Source: Rhodovulum sulfidophilum DSM 1374 (GTDB lineage: Bacteria > Pseudomonadota > Alphaproteobacteria > Rhodobacterales > Rhodobacteraceae). Taken from it: a DNA stretch of 64,000 bases. Shown piece after piece: positions 53,427 through 63,105 of this stretch. The notes under the pieces were generated by a model that searched no databases, was not told the DNA's origin, and worked only from the letters and a program-made list of their open reading frames with translations. The stretch spans positions 708,501-772,500 of the forward strand of contig NZ_CP015418.1 of the NCBI RefSeq assembly GCF_001633165.1, read 5' to 3'. Position numbers and translations under genes: made by a program. The stretch's first letter is position 1. Each line of letters starts with the position of its first letter.

Positions 53427-53994
53427 ACCAAACCTCGGGATGGAAAGGTGCTAGAACATCGCTCACACGCTCTGGGCGCATCGGGTCGAAGGCGGCACGC
53501 TCGATTTCTCCGTTGTCACATCCACGCGACAATACCAAGCTGACCCGCTTGGTTGGCAGGCATTCGATTGTGAGTCGATTATCACCTTCGGTCCAAGATG
53601 CGGTGATTGAGCCCCGACCATTGGTACCTATGCCCGGCCGTCGACTCGTCTTGGTGCTGAGTAGCACTAGAATGAAGGTCGCCAGCGCATTTGGGCTGAC
53701 TAGTTCGTCTTCGTTTTCCCACGCATCCTCGTCCATCAGGTTCGCGAACTGCCGGTTCAACCCAGCGGTAAAACCCTTCGGCAAGTGCATTGAAATCTCG
53801 GAGATCTTGTGTTGGACGTACCGAAGTCGTTGTTCCAGCAGACTCAGATGGGAGGAAGCCAGGGATTCTTGAGCCTCAATCTGTTCGGCCCCGCCTCTCT
53901 GCCCGAGCAGCCCGAAGAACTCATTGATTCGGTCAAAGGCGCGCCCAGAAACCAGTGGTCCTCTGGGGGAAACTCCCATGTCGACGTAGGTCAT
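53416..53994 (-). CDS. Unknown protein, second gene of TIGR04255 cassette
   Basis: 192 residues. Helical first half (GAEQIEAQESLASSHLSLLE; LRYVQHKISEISMHLPKGF), beta second half (GRGSITASWTEGDNRLTIEC; VSLVLSRG). Its ATG overlaps the TGA of the TIGR04255-like gene (ATGA). No enzyme motif seen. The three genes are clearly one transcription unit. Confidence 0.6.
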   Translation of the reverse strand: MTYVDMGVSPRGPLVSGRAFDRINEFFGLLGQRGGAEQIEAQESLASSHLSLLEQRLRYVQHKISEISMHLPKGFTAGLNRQFANLMDEDAWENEDELVSPNALATFILVLLSTKTSRRPGIGTNGRGSITASWTEGDNRLTIECLPTKRVSLVLSRGCDNGEIERAAFDPMRPERVSDVLAPFHPEVWFDG

Positions 53995-54722
53995 TCTTCC
54001 ACTCCTCCAAACAGCGCTCGCGCCTCATCGGTGAGGCACTCCTCAAATATCTCATTCTTCTCGTTCCGAATTTCACCTAGCGTGCGCATCAATTTTTCGT
54101 CGTCGGCGGGCACTGGTCGGCGCGTAAAGACGTCAATATCCAGCAAAATGCTGGAGTGACCGGGTAGCGGAGATGCCGTCGTCGCAAGGACAAGAGCGTA
54201 GTGAATCCCTTCCTTCTCGGTGGGTTTCACCACCCTCATCTGGAATTCCTCTATGACCCCACGATCATGACGAGGACCGTCGAAACTGACCGTCACATAC
54301 TCGTCGGTGTTGATTGACGGCTTGGGAATGTCGATGCGGTTAACAAACCGCAGGCCCACCCGCGAAAATTCGTCGACCCTCAAGGCTGAGACGGTTGGGG
54401 AGAGCAATGCTAATGCGCGCTGAGAGAAATGCTCCCAACGGTCATAGGGCGCTCGTTGTACGAAGACGAGCCGTTGTTCTTCCAAAAAGACTATCTCAGA
54501 ACCGTTCCGAAGAGCGATCTCAAAGCCGACCCGCCGCTGACGGTGCGAAAACGCACCTTCATCGACATTGACCGTAGCGTCGATCTGGAACCTCGACTTC
54601 GGTTCTTCAAAATCCTCAAAGGCAGGGGACGAAAGCACCGCCTCCAGTTCGTCTAGCGACTTCGAAGGCGACCAGCTGAACTGGAGCACCGCCTCCAAGA
54701 TAGGCGCCTTTTTGTAGCGCAA
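53991..54722 (-). CDS. TIGR04255-like family protein
   Basis: 243 residues. MRYKKAPILEAVLQFSWSPS at the start, RVGFEIALRNGSEIVFLEEQ, VDEFSRVGLRFVNRIDIPKP in the middle and an end at EECLTDEARALFGGVEE fit the sporadically distributed TIGR04255 pattern of unknown function. The start appears to be a TTG at 54722 with GAGGG upstream. First gene of a three-gene overlapping operon inside the tRNA-Phe island. Confidence 0.72.
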   Translation of the reverse strand: MRYKKAPILEAVLQFSWSPSKSLDELEAVLSSPAFEDFEEPKSRFQIDATVNVDEGAFSHRQRRVGFEIALRNGSEIVFLEEQRLVFVQRAPYDRWEHFSQRALALLSPTVSALRVDEFSRVGLRFVNRIDIPKPSINTDEYVTVSFDGPRHDRGVIEEFQMRVVKPTEKEGIHYALVLATTASPLPGHSSILLDIDVFTRRPVPADDEKLMRTLGEIRNEKNEIFEECLTDEARALFGGVEE

Positions 54723-55060
54723 TCAGCCCTCCCGGCGGCTCGGTTCGCAGCCTCAGAAAATCTCCTAAGTTCTTGCCATTGAATCGAAAAGTTCATTCTG
54801 ATTCAACAGGATAAAACGATTCCCGCTCAATGGCTTGCCTCGGTCTCGCTCCAGTAGAGTCCCTTCCTCCCCGAATCATCCTGCGAAAAGCGCGGTGCGC
54901 ACGACTTGCACATCTGGATCAGGATCTGGGCACCACCCCCTGTGCGTAGCCGTTGTCAGCGGATCGGTGTGGGTTCCTCACACATGGGCGCGGCCCTTCT
55001 GCGTCACCCAAAAATCCCCCACAACCTGCATTAATAATTTTGAATCAGTTATTTAGGTTG

Positions 55061-55076
55061 CCGCCCCCAGGCACCA
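55061..55076. other. Putative attR of the tRNA-Phe island
   Basis: CCGCCCCCAGGCACCA differs from the tRNA-Phe 3' end at one base. It lies in the 527-bp gap between the TIGR04255 cassette and the flagellar operon, just where AT-rich foreign sequence gives way to core sequence. The rest of the gap (54,723-55,249) holds no supported gene. Confidence 0.6.
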
Positions 55077-55249
55077 CCTTTCAGGACGGCGTCCACGAGC
55101 GTCCTTTGCCGTTGCACGAGCCGCATGGCATCTGTTTCGGTCGGCGCCAGGACGTGCGGCCTTTTACCCGATTTATGCCACTTTTCCGGATTAATCCCCT
55201 GTTCATGTCCGCGCTCTAAAGCTGGGGGTGGGTGAATCGAGGTGGTGCT

Positions 55250-56122
55250 ATGGCCGTTGGAACCAACGCGCCAGTCATCATCAAACGGAAGAAGGTTGTC
55301 GGAGGCGACGGGCACCATGGTGGTGCCTGGAAAGTTGCCTATGCCGACTTCGTGACGGCCATGATGGCCTTCTTTCTGCTGATGTGGCTGCTGAACGCGA
55401 CGACAGAAAAGCAACGCAAGGGGATCGCGGATTACTTCAATCCGACGATTCCGGTGAACCGCGTGTCCGGCGGAGGAGAAGGCGCGTTCGGCGGCGATTC
55501 GATCTTTTCGGAGGATACGCTTGTCCAGCAGGGTACCGGCGCGACCCGGCCCAGCCCCTCGCCCGACCGTCAGGCCAAGGGCGAAATCGGCAGCGGTCCG
55601 CAGGTGCAGAAGGACGATGAGGGCGGGGCGTCGGCCAATGCCGAGGCCGAGATCCAGGCGCTCGAGCAAGTCGCGGAGATGCTCAATGGCAAGAGCGGCG
55701 AGACGCTCCTGAGCGAGCAGATGATGCGCCATATCGTGACCCGGCTCACCGATGAGGGCCTCGTTATCGAGCTGTTCGATATCGAGGGCGTGCCGCTTTT
55801 CGACGATCGCGACCGCCCGACCGAGGTTCTCGACGAGTTGATGGAGGTGATCGGGGCCGCCTTTTCCATCGTGCGCAACAAGGTGTCGGTGGCCGGTCAT
55901 GTCAGCGCCCGGCCCGTCGTTCTGGTCGACAATCCGGTCTGGGACATTTCCACCCTTCATGCCCAGATCGCCCGCAAGATGCTTGAGGATATCGGCGTGG
56001 CGCCTGCGCGGATCGAGCGGGTCACCGGATATGCCGACCGCAAACCCGCGATCTCGCGGCCGATGGCGGTCCGCAACAACCGGCTCGAACTGACGCTCCT
56101 GAGGTCCGATCTGAGAAACTAG
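55250..56122 (+). CDS. motB: Flagellar motor protein MotB
   Basis: 290 residues. N-terminal GGDGHHGGAWKVAYADFVTA followed by one membrane helix (MMAFFLLMWLLNAT) with the proton-relay Asp in YADFVT, as in MotB. Low-complexity linker, then an OmpA-like peptidoglycan-binding domain (VSVAGHVSARPV, ENR-type ending RNNRLELTLL). No motA is adjacent. First gene of the flagellar run motB-flgE-flgK-flgL-flgI. Confidence 0.93.
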   Translation: MAVGTNAPVIIKRKKVVGGDGHHGGAWKVAYADFVTAMMAFFLLMWLLNATTEKQRKGIADYFNPTIPVNRVSGGGEGAFGGDSIFSEDTLVQQGTGATRPSPSPDRQAKGEIGSGPQVQKDDEGGASANAEAEIQALEQVAEMLNGKSGETLLSEQMMRHIVTRLTDEGLVIELFDIEGVPLFDDRDRPTEVLDELMEVIGAAFSIVRNKVSVAGHVSARPVVLVDNPVWDISTLHAQIARKMLEDIGVAPARIERVTGYADRKPAISRPMAVRNNRLELTLLRSDLRN

Positions 56123-56207
56123 CGAAAATTTTGAATGTTAGGGCCGCGTTAAAGACAAAGGCCTTACCTCTGGTGCAACGGGAACAGCAGCAAAGAGGCG
56201 CCCCCAT

Positions 56208-57521
56208 ATGACGATTTCTTCCTCGCTCAACGCAAGCGTGGCCGGTCTCGCGGCAAACGCCACCCGCCTGGCGACGATTTCCGACAATATCGCGAACTCC
56301 TCGACCTACGGCTACAAGTCGGCCGAGGCCGATTTCCATTCGATGGTCATCAACTCGTCGCGGGGGACCTATTCCGCCGGCGGTGTCCGTCCCACGACCA
56401 CGCGGTTGATCGACCAGCCCGGCGCGCTGCTGACCACCGCGAATGCCACCGACCTTGCCGTTCGCGGCCGCGGTTTCCTGCCGGTGATGACCGAATCCGA
56501 GCTCATCTCGAATGTCGGCAACTACACCATGTACATGACCACCACCGGATCGTTCCGGACCGATGAAGACGGCTTTCTGAAGACCAAGACCGGCCTCGTG
56601 CTGATGGGCTGGCCCGCGGATGCAGATGGATCGATCCCGTCCTATTCGCGCGATACCACCGACGATCTGGTGCCGATCCAGATCCAGACCAACCAGTTCG
56701 CGACCGAACCGACGACCGAAATGACGATCGGCGTCAACCTGCCCGCCACCGAGACGGCCTACGATTCCGCCTCGGCCACCGGTAATCCGCTGACCTTGTC
56801 GGTCGAGTATTTCGACAATCTCGGGACGTCGCAGAGCATCGAGATCTCCTATACTCCCGACACATCGGTCGCGGGCCTGTCGAACAGCTGGAACATGACG
56901 TTGACCGACTCGTCGACCGGGGCGGTCGTCGGAGATTACGATCTCGTCTTCTCCGACACCCAGCAATATGGAGGGACGCTGGAAAGCGTCGCGACCAATT
57001 CGGGCGGCGCCTGGGATTCGGCGACCGGGATTCTGACGGTGCAGGTCGGCCCCAACTCGGACACGATGTCGATCAATATCGGTGCCCAGCACAGCCGGTC
57101 GGTCATGACCCAGCTCTCGGACAGCTACGGCCCGACCACCATCTCCAAGAACGGCTTCCCGGTCGGCAACATGACCTCGATCGAGATCGACTCGAACGGC
57201 TTCGTCAGGGCAAACTTCGACACCGGGATCACCCGTACCCTCTACCAGGTGCCGATTGTCGATGTGTCGAACCCGAACGGTCTCTATGCCCATGACAACC
57301 AGTGCTACAGCCCGTCGGATACCAGCGGCTCGTTCTTCATGTGGGATGCCGGCGACGGGCCGACCGGCGATGTCGTGAGCTTCGCGCTCGAAGAATCGGC
57401 AACGGATGTGGCCGGGGAACTCACCGAACTGATCCAGACCCAAAGGGCCTATTCGTCGAACGCGAAGGTCATCCAGACCGTCGACGAGATGCTTCAGGAA
57501 ACCACCAATATCAAAAGGTAA
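56208..57521 (+). CDS. flgE: Flagellar hook protein FlgE
   Basis: 437 residues. Rod/hook N-terminal signature SSSLNASVAGLAANATRLAT then ISDNIANSSTYGYKSAEADF. Domain with ATDLAVRGRGFLPVM, and C-terminal helix ELTELIQTQRAYSSNAKVIQ then TVDEMLQETTNIKR. Forms the flexible hook. 85-bp leader after motB, 32 bp before flgK. Confidence 0.96.
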   Translation: MTISSSLNASVAGLAANATRLATISDNIANSSTYGYKSAEADFHSMVINSSRGTYSAGGVRPTTTRLIDQPGALLTTANATDLAVRGRGFLPVMTESELISNVGNYTMYMTTTGSFRTDEDGFLKTKTGLVLMGWPADADGSIPSYSRDTTDDLVPIQIQTNQFATEPTTEMTIGVNLPATETAYDSASATGNPLTLSVEYFDNLGTSQSIEISYTPDTSVAGLSNSWNMTLTDSSTGAVVGDYDLVFSDTQQYGGTLESVATNSGGAWDSATGILTVQVGPNSDTMSINIGAQHSRSVMTQLSDSYGPTTISKNGFPVGNMTSIEIDSNGFVRANFDTGITRTLYQVPIVDVSNPNGLYAHDNQCYSPSDTSGSFFMWDAGDGPTGDVVSFALEESATDVAGELTELIQTQRAYSSNAKVIQTVDEMLQETTNIKR

Positions 57522-57553
57522 TCCGTCCCGGCAGCGGGAAGAGGAGGTGACAT

Positions 57554-59023
57554 ATGAGCCTGAGCGCCAGCCTGGCCAACGCCCTATCCGGCCTCAATGC
57601 CGCTTCCCGCGGTGCCCAGGTCGTTTCGTCGAACGTGTCCAACGCGCTGACCGAAGGCTACGGACGGCGCGTTCTGGAAACGACGCCCAACACCGTGTCC
57701 ACTTCGGGCAGCGGTGTGCAGGTGGTCGGCGTAAGACGCGATGTGAACCATCAGTTGATCGCCGACCGGCGCCTTGCCGATGCGGCTTCGGCCGAGGCCG
57801 AAACGCGCGCCGACGGTCTGTCGAAACTCGAGGCGGCCTTCGGGATATCGGATAGTGCCGACTCGATTTCCGGCGCCATTTCCGCCTTCGAATCGGCTCT
57901 GGTCGCGGCAGCCAGCCGACCCGACAGTGATGCGCGGCTTGCCGATGTTCTGGCGACCACGCAGACCTTGGTCGGGCGGATCAATGAGGCGGCAGATGAC
58001 ATCCAGCAGTCGCGGATGGATGCCGAAGCGGGCATTGTCTCGAATGTCCGGACCCTCAACGAGACGCTTCAGCAGGTCGCGGAACTCAACACCGAAATCC
58101 GCAAGCAGCGTTCCTATAACAACGATGCCAGTGCCCTTGTCGATCAGCGTCAGATCCTGATCGACAAGATCGCGGGGATCGTTCCGGTCCGCGAGATCGC
58201 GCGCGACAACGGCATGGTCGCCCTCTACACCGAAAACGGTGCCGCGCTGATCGACGGTCCGCCGGCGGAGTTCGAATTCGTCAGTGCCGGGGTGATCGTT
58301 CCAGAGATGACGGTCGAAGGCGGTGCGCTGAGCGGTCTGACCATGAATGGCAGACCGGTTCGGGTTTCGGGCACATATGCTGCGATGGGGGGAGGCAGTC
58401 TCGAAGCCCTTTTCGGGCAACGTGACATCGCTGCGGTCGACGCGCAGACCGATCTCGACGCGCTTGCCCGCGACCTGATTGAGCGATTCCAGGATCCGGC
58501 AGTCGATGCCTCGCTTGGAGCAGGCGACGCGGGACTGTTCACTAATTTCGGGGCGGCTTTCGATCTCGTCTCCGATCCTGACGCCGAAACCGGGCTGTCC
58601 ACCCGGATCGGGGTGAACCTCCTTGCCGACCCGGATCAAGGCGGTGCGCTTTGGCGCCTTCGCAGCGGGCTTATGGCGGGGGCGTCCGGCCCGGTCGGAG
58701 ATGCGAGCCTTCTCAATTCCATGGGCGACGCCTTGACCGCCAGTCGGGCTCCGAGTTCGGGATCCTATACCACTCAAGCCTTCACCATGGCTGATCTCGC
58801 TTCCGAAGTGGTCTCCGGAATTTCGGTTCGGTCGCAGACTGCAATCGAGCAGTCCAGTTTCAGCTCTGCCCGCGCTTCGGCTCTCAGCGAGGCCGAACTC
58901 GCCGAGGGTGTCGATACCGATTACGAGTTGCAGATGCTGATGCTGTTCGAGGAGGCCTATGCCGCCAACGCGAAAGTGATGAAGACGATCGACGAGCTGA
59001 TTAACATGTTGCTGGAGATCTAG
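57554..59023 (+). CDS. flgK: Hook-associated protein 1, FlgK
   Basis: 489 residues. LSASLANALSGLNAASRGAQ at the start, SNVSNALTEGYGRRVLETTP, and the C-terminal coiled part ELQMLMLFEEAYAANAKVMK then TIDELINMLLEI. Strong GAGGAGGTGA ribosome binding site. Junction protein between hook and filament. Confidence 0.95.
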   Translation: MSLSASLANALSGLNAASRGAQVVSSNVSNALTEGYGRRVLETTPNTVSTSGSGVQVVGVRRDVNHQLIADRRLADAASAEAETRADGLSKLEAAFGISDSADSISGAISAFESALVAAASRPDSDARLADVLATTQTLVGRINEAADDIQQSRMDAEAGIVSNVRTLNETLQQVAELNTEIRKQRSYNNDASALVDQRQILIDKIAGIVPVREIARDNGMVALYTENGAALIDGPPAEFEFVSAGVIVPEMTVEGGALSGLTMNGRPVRVSGTYAAMGGGSLEALFGQRDIAAVDAQTDLDALARDLIERFQDPAVDASLGAGDAGLFTNFGAAFDLVSDPDAETGLSTRIGVNLLADPDQGGALWRLRSGLMAGASGPVGDASLLNSMGDALTASRAPSSGSYTTQAFTMADLASEVVSGISVRSQTAIEQSSFSSARASALSEAELAEGVDTDYELQMLMLFEEAYAANAKVMKTIDELINMLLEI

Positions 59024-59026
59024 GTC

Positions 59027-60037
59027 ATGTCTTTAATTTCCATGGGAGATCTTGCTCAGGGACTTGGACTTCGCATCCGCAATGCCGAAGTCAAGGCACA
59101 GTTTACGCGCCTTACGGAAGAGCTCGTCAGCGGGGTCACCGCCGATCCGGCCGCCCGTGTACGGGGCGATTTCCGCCCGCTTGGGGCCATCGACCGCAGC
59201 CTTACGCTGCTCGATGCTTATGACCTTGCGACATCCGAGACCAAATCGACCGCCCAGGTGATGCAGGCCGCGCTCGGAGTGGTCAGCGATACCGCGAAGG
59301 AAATCGGTTCGAGCCTGATCAATGGGTCGTCGGGACAGCATGGAAACATGATTGCCGCGGCGGGGCAGGAGGCTGAAGAACAGTTCCGTCAGGTCGTCGC
59401 GGCGCTGAACACCCGCTTCGCCGGCCGGAGCCTGTTCGCGGGCGAGGCCACCGATTCTCCAGCGCTCGCCAGCGCCGATACGATCCTCTCTGCTTTGGGT
59501 ACGACGGTCAGCGGTTTGACGAGTGTCACCGATATCGAGACCGCCATCGACGACTGGTTCAACACACCCGGTGGTTTCGACACTGTTGCCTATCAGGGAT
59601 CGACGGCCTCGGTCGGACCGGTTCGCCTCAGCGAGACGGAAACCGTCCGTATCGATATCACCGCGCTGGATCCGGCGGTTCGCGATGTCTTGAAATCACT
59701 GGCCACCGGGGCGTTGCTGGCCGATGAGACGGTCTTGTCGGGGAATCCGGTACTTCGGTCTCTGCTGGCCGAATCCGCAGGCGAGGGGCTTCTCACTGCC
59801 CGTAGCTCGATCACCGAGCTACAAGCGTTGCTAGGGGTGCGCCAGGAAAAGATCGAAACGATCGAGACCGAGAACGGCGCGAACCGGACGATGCTGGTGC
59901 TCGCCCGCGAGGGTGTCCTCGGCGTGGATCCCTATGAAACCGTAACAGAGATGGATGCTGTCGAGGCACAGATCGAAACGCTCTACAAGGTCACCGCGCG
60001 CCTGGCGCGCCTTAGCTTCACGAACTATATGCCATGA
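59027..60037 (+). CDS. flgL: Hook-associated protein 3, FlgL
   Basis: 336 residues; flagellin-like N- and C-terminal helices (AEVKAQFTRLTEELVSGVTA; VEAQIETLYKVTARLARLSF then TNYMP). Three bases after flgK and overlapping flgI by ATGA, so it is co-translated in the hook operon. Confidence 0.9.
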   Translation: MSLISMGDLAQGLGLRIRNAEVKAQFTRLTEELVSGVTADPAARVRGDFRPLGAIDRSLTLLDAYDLATSETKSTAQVMQAALGVVSDTAKEIGSSLINGSSGQHGNMIAAAGQEAEEQFRQVVAALNTRFAGRSLFAGEATDSPALASADTILSALGTTVSGLTSVTDIETAIDDWFNTPGGFDTVAYQGSTASVGPVRLSETETVRIDITALDPAVRDVLKSLATGALLADETVLSGNPVLRSLLAESAGEGLLTARSSITELQALLGVRQEKIETIETENGANRTMLVLAREGVLGVDPYETVTEMDAVEAQIETLYKVTARLARLSFTNYMP

Positions 60038-61137
60038 TCCGTCGTCTGACCCTCCTTCTCGCCGTTTTGCTTGTCGCATTTCCGGCATTCGCAGCCCCGA
60101 TCCGCATCAAGGATCTGGTGGAGTTCGACGGCGTCCGCGGCAACGATCTCGTCGGATACGGCCTGGTCGTCGGCCTTAACGGGACCGGTGACGGCATCCG
60201 GAACGCGCCCTTCACCGAAGAGATCATGTCCAACATTCTCGAGCGGCTCGGTGTCAACGTTACCGGAGAGCAATTCCGTCCCAAGAATGTTGCAGCCGTT
60301 CTGGTGACGGCCAGCTTGCCGCCTTTTGCGCGGTCGGGTTCCCAGATTGACGTGACCGTCTCGGCGATTGGCGACGCAAAAAGCCTGCTGGGCGGAACGC
60401 TTGTCATGACGCCGCTCAACGCCGCCGATGGACAGATTTACGCCGTCTCACAGGGAACGGTGATTGCCGGAGGCGCGTCGGCAGAGGGTGACGGGGCAAG
60501 GGTCGTGGAAGGTGTTCCCACATCCGGTGTTATCCCCTCCGGCGCACGGGTCGAGCGCGAGATCGATTTCGACTTCTCATCGCTTCGGCGGCTTCGTTTG
60601 GCGCTGCGTAATCCCGACTTTACCACTGCGGGGCGGATCGAGGCGGCGATCAACAACGATTACGGCCGCGGGGTCGCACGCATGCTCGATTCCGGCACTG
60701 TCATGCTGGACATCGCTGCTACTCGCGCGCCGTCGCCTGCGCATGCGCTTCAACGGATCGAAGGTATTATGGTCGAGCCTCAGCAGAAGGCCAGAGTCGT
60801 GGTCGATCAGAGGTCGGGTACGATTGTGATGGGCGAAGATGTGCGAATTTCGCGGGTGGCGGTGTCTCAGGGCAATCTGACACTGCGGGTTCAGGAAGAA
60901 CCTCTCGTTATACAGCCGAATCCCTTTGCGCAGGGTCAGACGGTGGTCGTTCCGCGAACACGGGCCGCGATTGAAGAAGAGCCGGGGACCGGCCTTGCCG
61001 AGATCAACGAGGGTACCTCGCTTTCCGAAGTTGTGGCCGGTCTCAATGCACTCGGGGTTTCGCCGCGCGATATGATTGACATTCTGAAAAGCATCAAGGC
61101 CGCCGGTGCGCTGCACGCTGATTTTCTAGTTCGCTGA
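60034..61137 (+). CDS. flgI: Flagellar P-ring protein FlgI
   Basis: 367 residues. Cleavable signal peptide (LTLLLAVLLVAFPAFA), then RIKDLVEFDGVRGNDLVGYG, GLVVGLNGTGDG and the C-terminal TSLSEVVAGLNALGVSPRDM then IDILKSIKAAGALHADF. Forms the periplasmic P ring in the peptidoglycan layer. Last gene of the operon. Confidence 0.97.
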   Translation: MIRRLTLLLAVLLVAFPAFAAPIRIKDLVEFDGVRGNDLVGYGLVVGLNGTGDGIRNAPFTEEIMSNILERLGVNVTGEQFRPKNVAAVLVTASLPPFARSGSQIDVTVSAIGDAKSLLGGTLVMTPLNAADGQIYAVSQGTVIAGGASAEGDGARVVEGVPTSGVIPSGARVEREIDFDFSSLRRLRLALRNPDFTTAGRIEAAINNDYGRGVARMLDSGTVMLDIAATRAPSPAHALQRIEGIMVEPQQKARVVVDQRSGTIVMGEDVRISRVAVSQGNLTLRVQEEPLVIQPNPFAQGQTVVVPRTRAAIEEEPGTGLAEINEGTSLSEVVAGLNALGVSPRDMIDILKSIKAAGALHADFLVR

Positions 61138-61288
61138 AGGTTCTCAGGTCGCTCCCGCTACCTGGTGGGTGTCCTACTTTTATTGGGCGGGGCATGACCT
61201 TCACGCTATCGGTTCCTCAGTCTGCAGGCCCGGCCCGGTGAGACGTCATGGTTCTTTATCACCCGGAGCGCAGCCTCTCGTTGCCTGG

Positions 61289-61453
61289 TCAATGTCGTCC
61301 AGTCTTGCGCAGCAAATACTTCAGCATGATCCCTGCCATTGTCTCTCGGACCAATGGCGTTCCAGTAGCTCGATCCAGCATGGTGCCGACCAGCAGGCGT
61401 ATGAGCTTCGCGTTAGGTCGTGTCTGCTGCACATCTCCGTTCTGGGCATTCAT
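61289..61453 (-). CDS. Small basic hypothetical protein (54 aa)
   Basis: MNAQNGDVQQTRPNAKLIRL continues through ATGTPLVRETMAGIMLKYLL to KTGRH. AGGAG ribosome binding site seven bases before the ATG. Convergent with flgI and ending 150 bp from it. A part of its coding sequence (the PLVRETM region) recurs in two places inside the adjacent transposase pseudogene. Real or relic is uncertain. Confidence 0.4.
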   Translation of the reverse strand: MNAQNGDVQQTRPNAKLIRLLVGTMLDRATGTPLVRETMAGIMLKYLLRKTGRH

Positions 61454-61469
61454 GTTTCCTGCTCCTTGT

Positions 61470-62594
61470 GGCTCTGTTGCACAAATCCTGTGAGGGATTC
61501 ACCTTTTGAATCCAGTGCGGTAGCTGGGATGCATGAGCAGACCCACATCCCCGACCTACAGGACCAGGAACTGGCCAGCCTACAGTAAGCCGGTGAGGGC
61601 GCCATTGGTCCGAGCCCACCGGCGCACCCGCTCAAGCGCCGGGGCTCGCTGACGATCTGGTTCGCCCCCGAGATGAGCTGGGATGCCGCTCCGACAGGCA
61701 GGCGTGGCCGCCAGCAGACCTACAGCGATGCTGCCATTCAGACATGCCTTTCGATGAAGGTGCTATTCGGCATGGCGCTCAGGCAGACGACCGGCTTCGT
61801 CGAGAGCCTGCTGCAGCTGGTTGGCCTCGACTGGACGGCGCCTGACTTCAGCACCCTGTCCCGCCGCCAGAAGACCCTGACTGTGAACATACCGTATCGC
61901 GGGTTCAAGGGGCCGCTGCACCTGCTGTTCGACAATGAGGCATTGACCGCCATTGGTCCGAGGACAATGCCGAATGGCATCAAGGTCGAGGGTGAAGGCG
62001 AGTGGCACGCCCGCAAGCATGGCGGCCCGAAACGGCGCGTCTGGCGCAAGATCCATCTGGGGATTGATGAGGAAACGCTGGAGGTTCGGGCCGTGGAGAT
62101 CACAGGTAGCCACATCGGCGATGCGCCGGTGTTAGCCGACCTGCTCAAACAGATCCCGGCGCACGAGCAGATCGGCAGCGTCACCGCCGACGGTGCCTGA
62201 GACACCCGCAAATGCCACGATGCCATTGCTGACCGCGGCGCCCACGCTGTCATTCCGCCCCGCAAGAACGCCAAACCGTGGAAGACAGTCACCGCCGGCG
62301 CGGTCGCTCGAAACGAAGCACTGCGGGCATCGAAATACCTCGGTCGTGCCCTCTGGCGACGATGGAGCGGATACCACCGCCGAAGCCGTGTCGAGACGAA
62401 GATGCACTGTGTGAAACTGCTGGGACAGCGCCTCATGGCACGGGACTTCGACCGACAGGTCGCCGAGCTTCAGGTCCGTATCGCCGTTCTGAACCGCTAC
62501 ACCGCGCTCGGCATCCCTGTCACAGAGGCCGTGGGATAGGTCTGTCCGCGGAAAGGGAAACCACCGCCATCAGCTCTTTTGTGTAACAGAGTCC
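61470..62594 (+). mobile_element. IS5-family insertion sequence, inactive
   Basis: About 1.1 kb. Left end GGCTCTGTTGCACAAATC; right end, read inverted, GGACTCTGTTACACAAAAG, matching as imperfect terminal repeats. Encodes one broken transposase. Inserted between flgI and the next chemotaxis-type genes. Confidence 0.75.
61533..62539 (+). pseudogene. IS5-family transposase with several lesions
   Basis: Blocks in order: MSRPTSPTYRTRNWPAYS, a shift and an insertion, then SLTIWFAPEMSWDAAPTGRR, LFGMALRQTTGFVESLLQLV, VWRKIHLGIDEETLEVRAVE, a TGA at 62,198 where a Tyr codon is expected (ADGA-stop-DTRKCHDAIADRG), and the end WRRWSGYHRRSRVETKMHC... A 15-residue insert (NEALTAIGPRTMPNG) also disrupts the region of the first catalytic Asp (LLFD). 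Not functional. Confidence 0.88.
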
Positions 62595-63105
62595 CTGCAG
62601 CCCATATGCAAATTTTCGCAACAACGCCGAGGCAGGCCGCAGGTCAAAATTTTGTAAATTTTTATCGGATTTTTTCAAGAATAGCTCAGTTTCTCCCGGG
62701 CTCCCATCTATTTGCTCGTTCCGTGGGCTGTGGCCGCAAAAAGGACGTAGCGGAGGCAACCCGTTTCGGTCGAATTTTAGGCAGCTAATCCTGTGCAGAG
62801 GAAATACTGCGAGCGGCCGCTGCAAGCTGGCCCGCCATGTGCCGCGCTGTCTCGATCGGGGAAGACGGGGCCCGTTTCGGTTATGCATCAGGATGTTACG
62901 GAAAACGTCCGGTGCTCAAATCGGGGGGCTTCGGTGCGCCGGAAGCGAAAAGATGGATGGTCGGGCCGCTCCGGCGTCGCAGCTGGAAATCGGTTATGCG
63001 AAACGAGGTCGTTTAAGAAACGCTCAGCGATTTTGGGGTAACGCTGCGTAAGGTGCCGCCAGGGGCTTCCGGCCGTGGCCGATGTCTCCATCGATGAGGT
63101 TTCCC
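62595..63105. other. Non-coding stretch after the IS
   Basis: 511 bp. An AT-rich patch lies at about 62,610-62,690. No gene, RNA or repeat recognised; probably holds the promoter of the two genes that follow. Confidence 0.4.
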
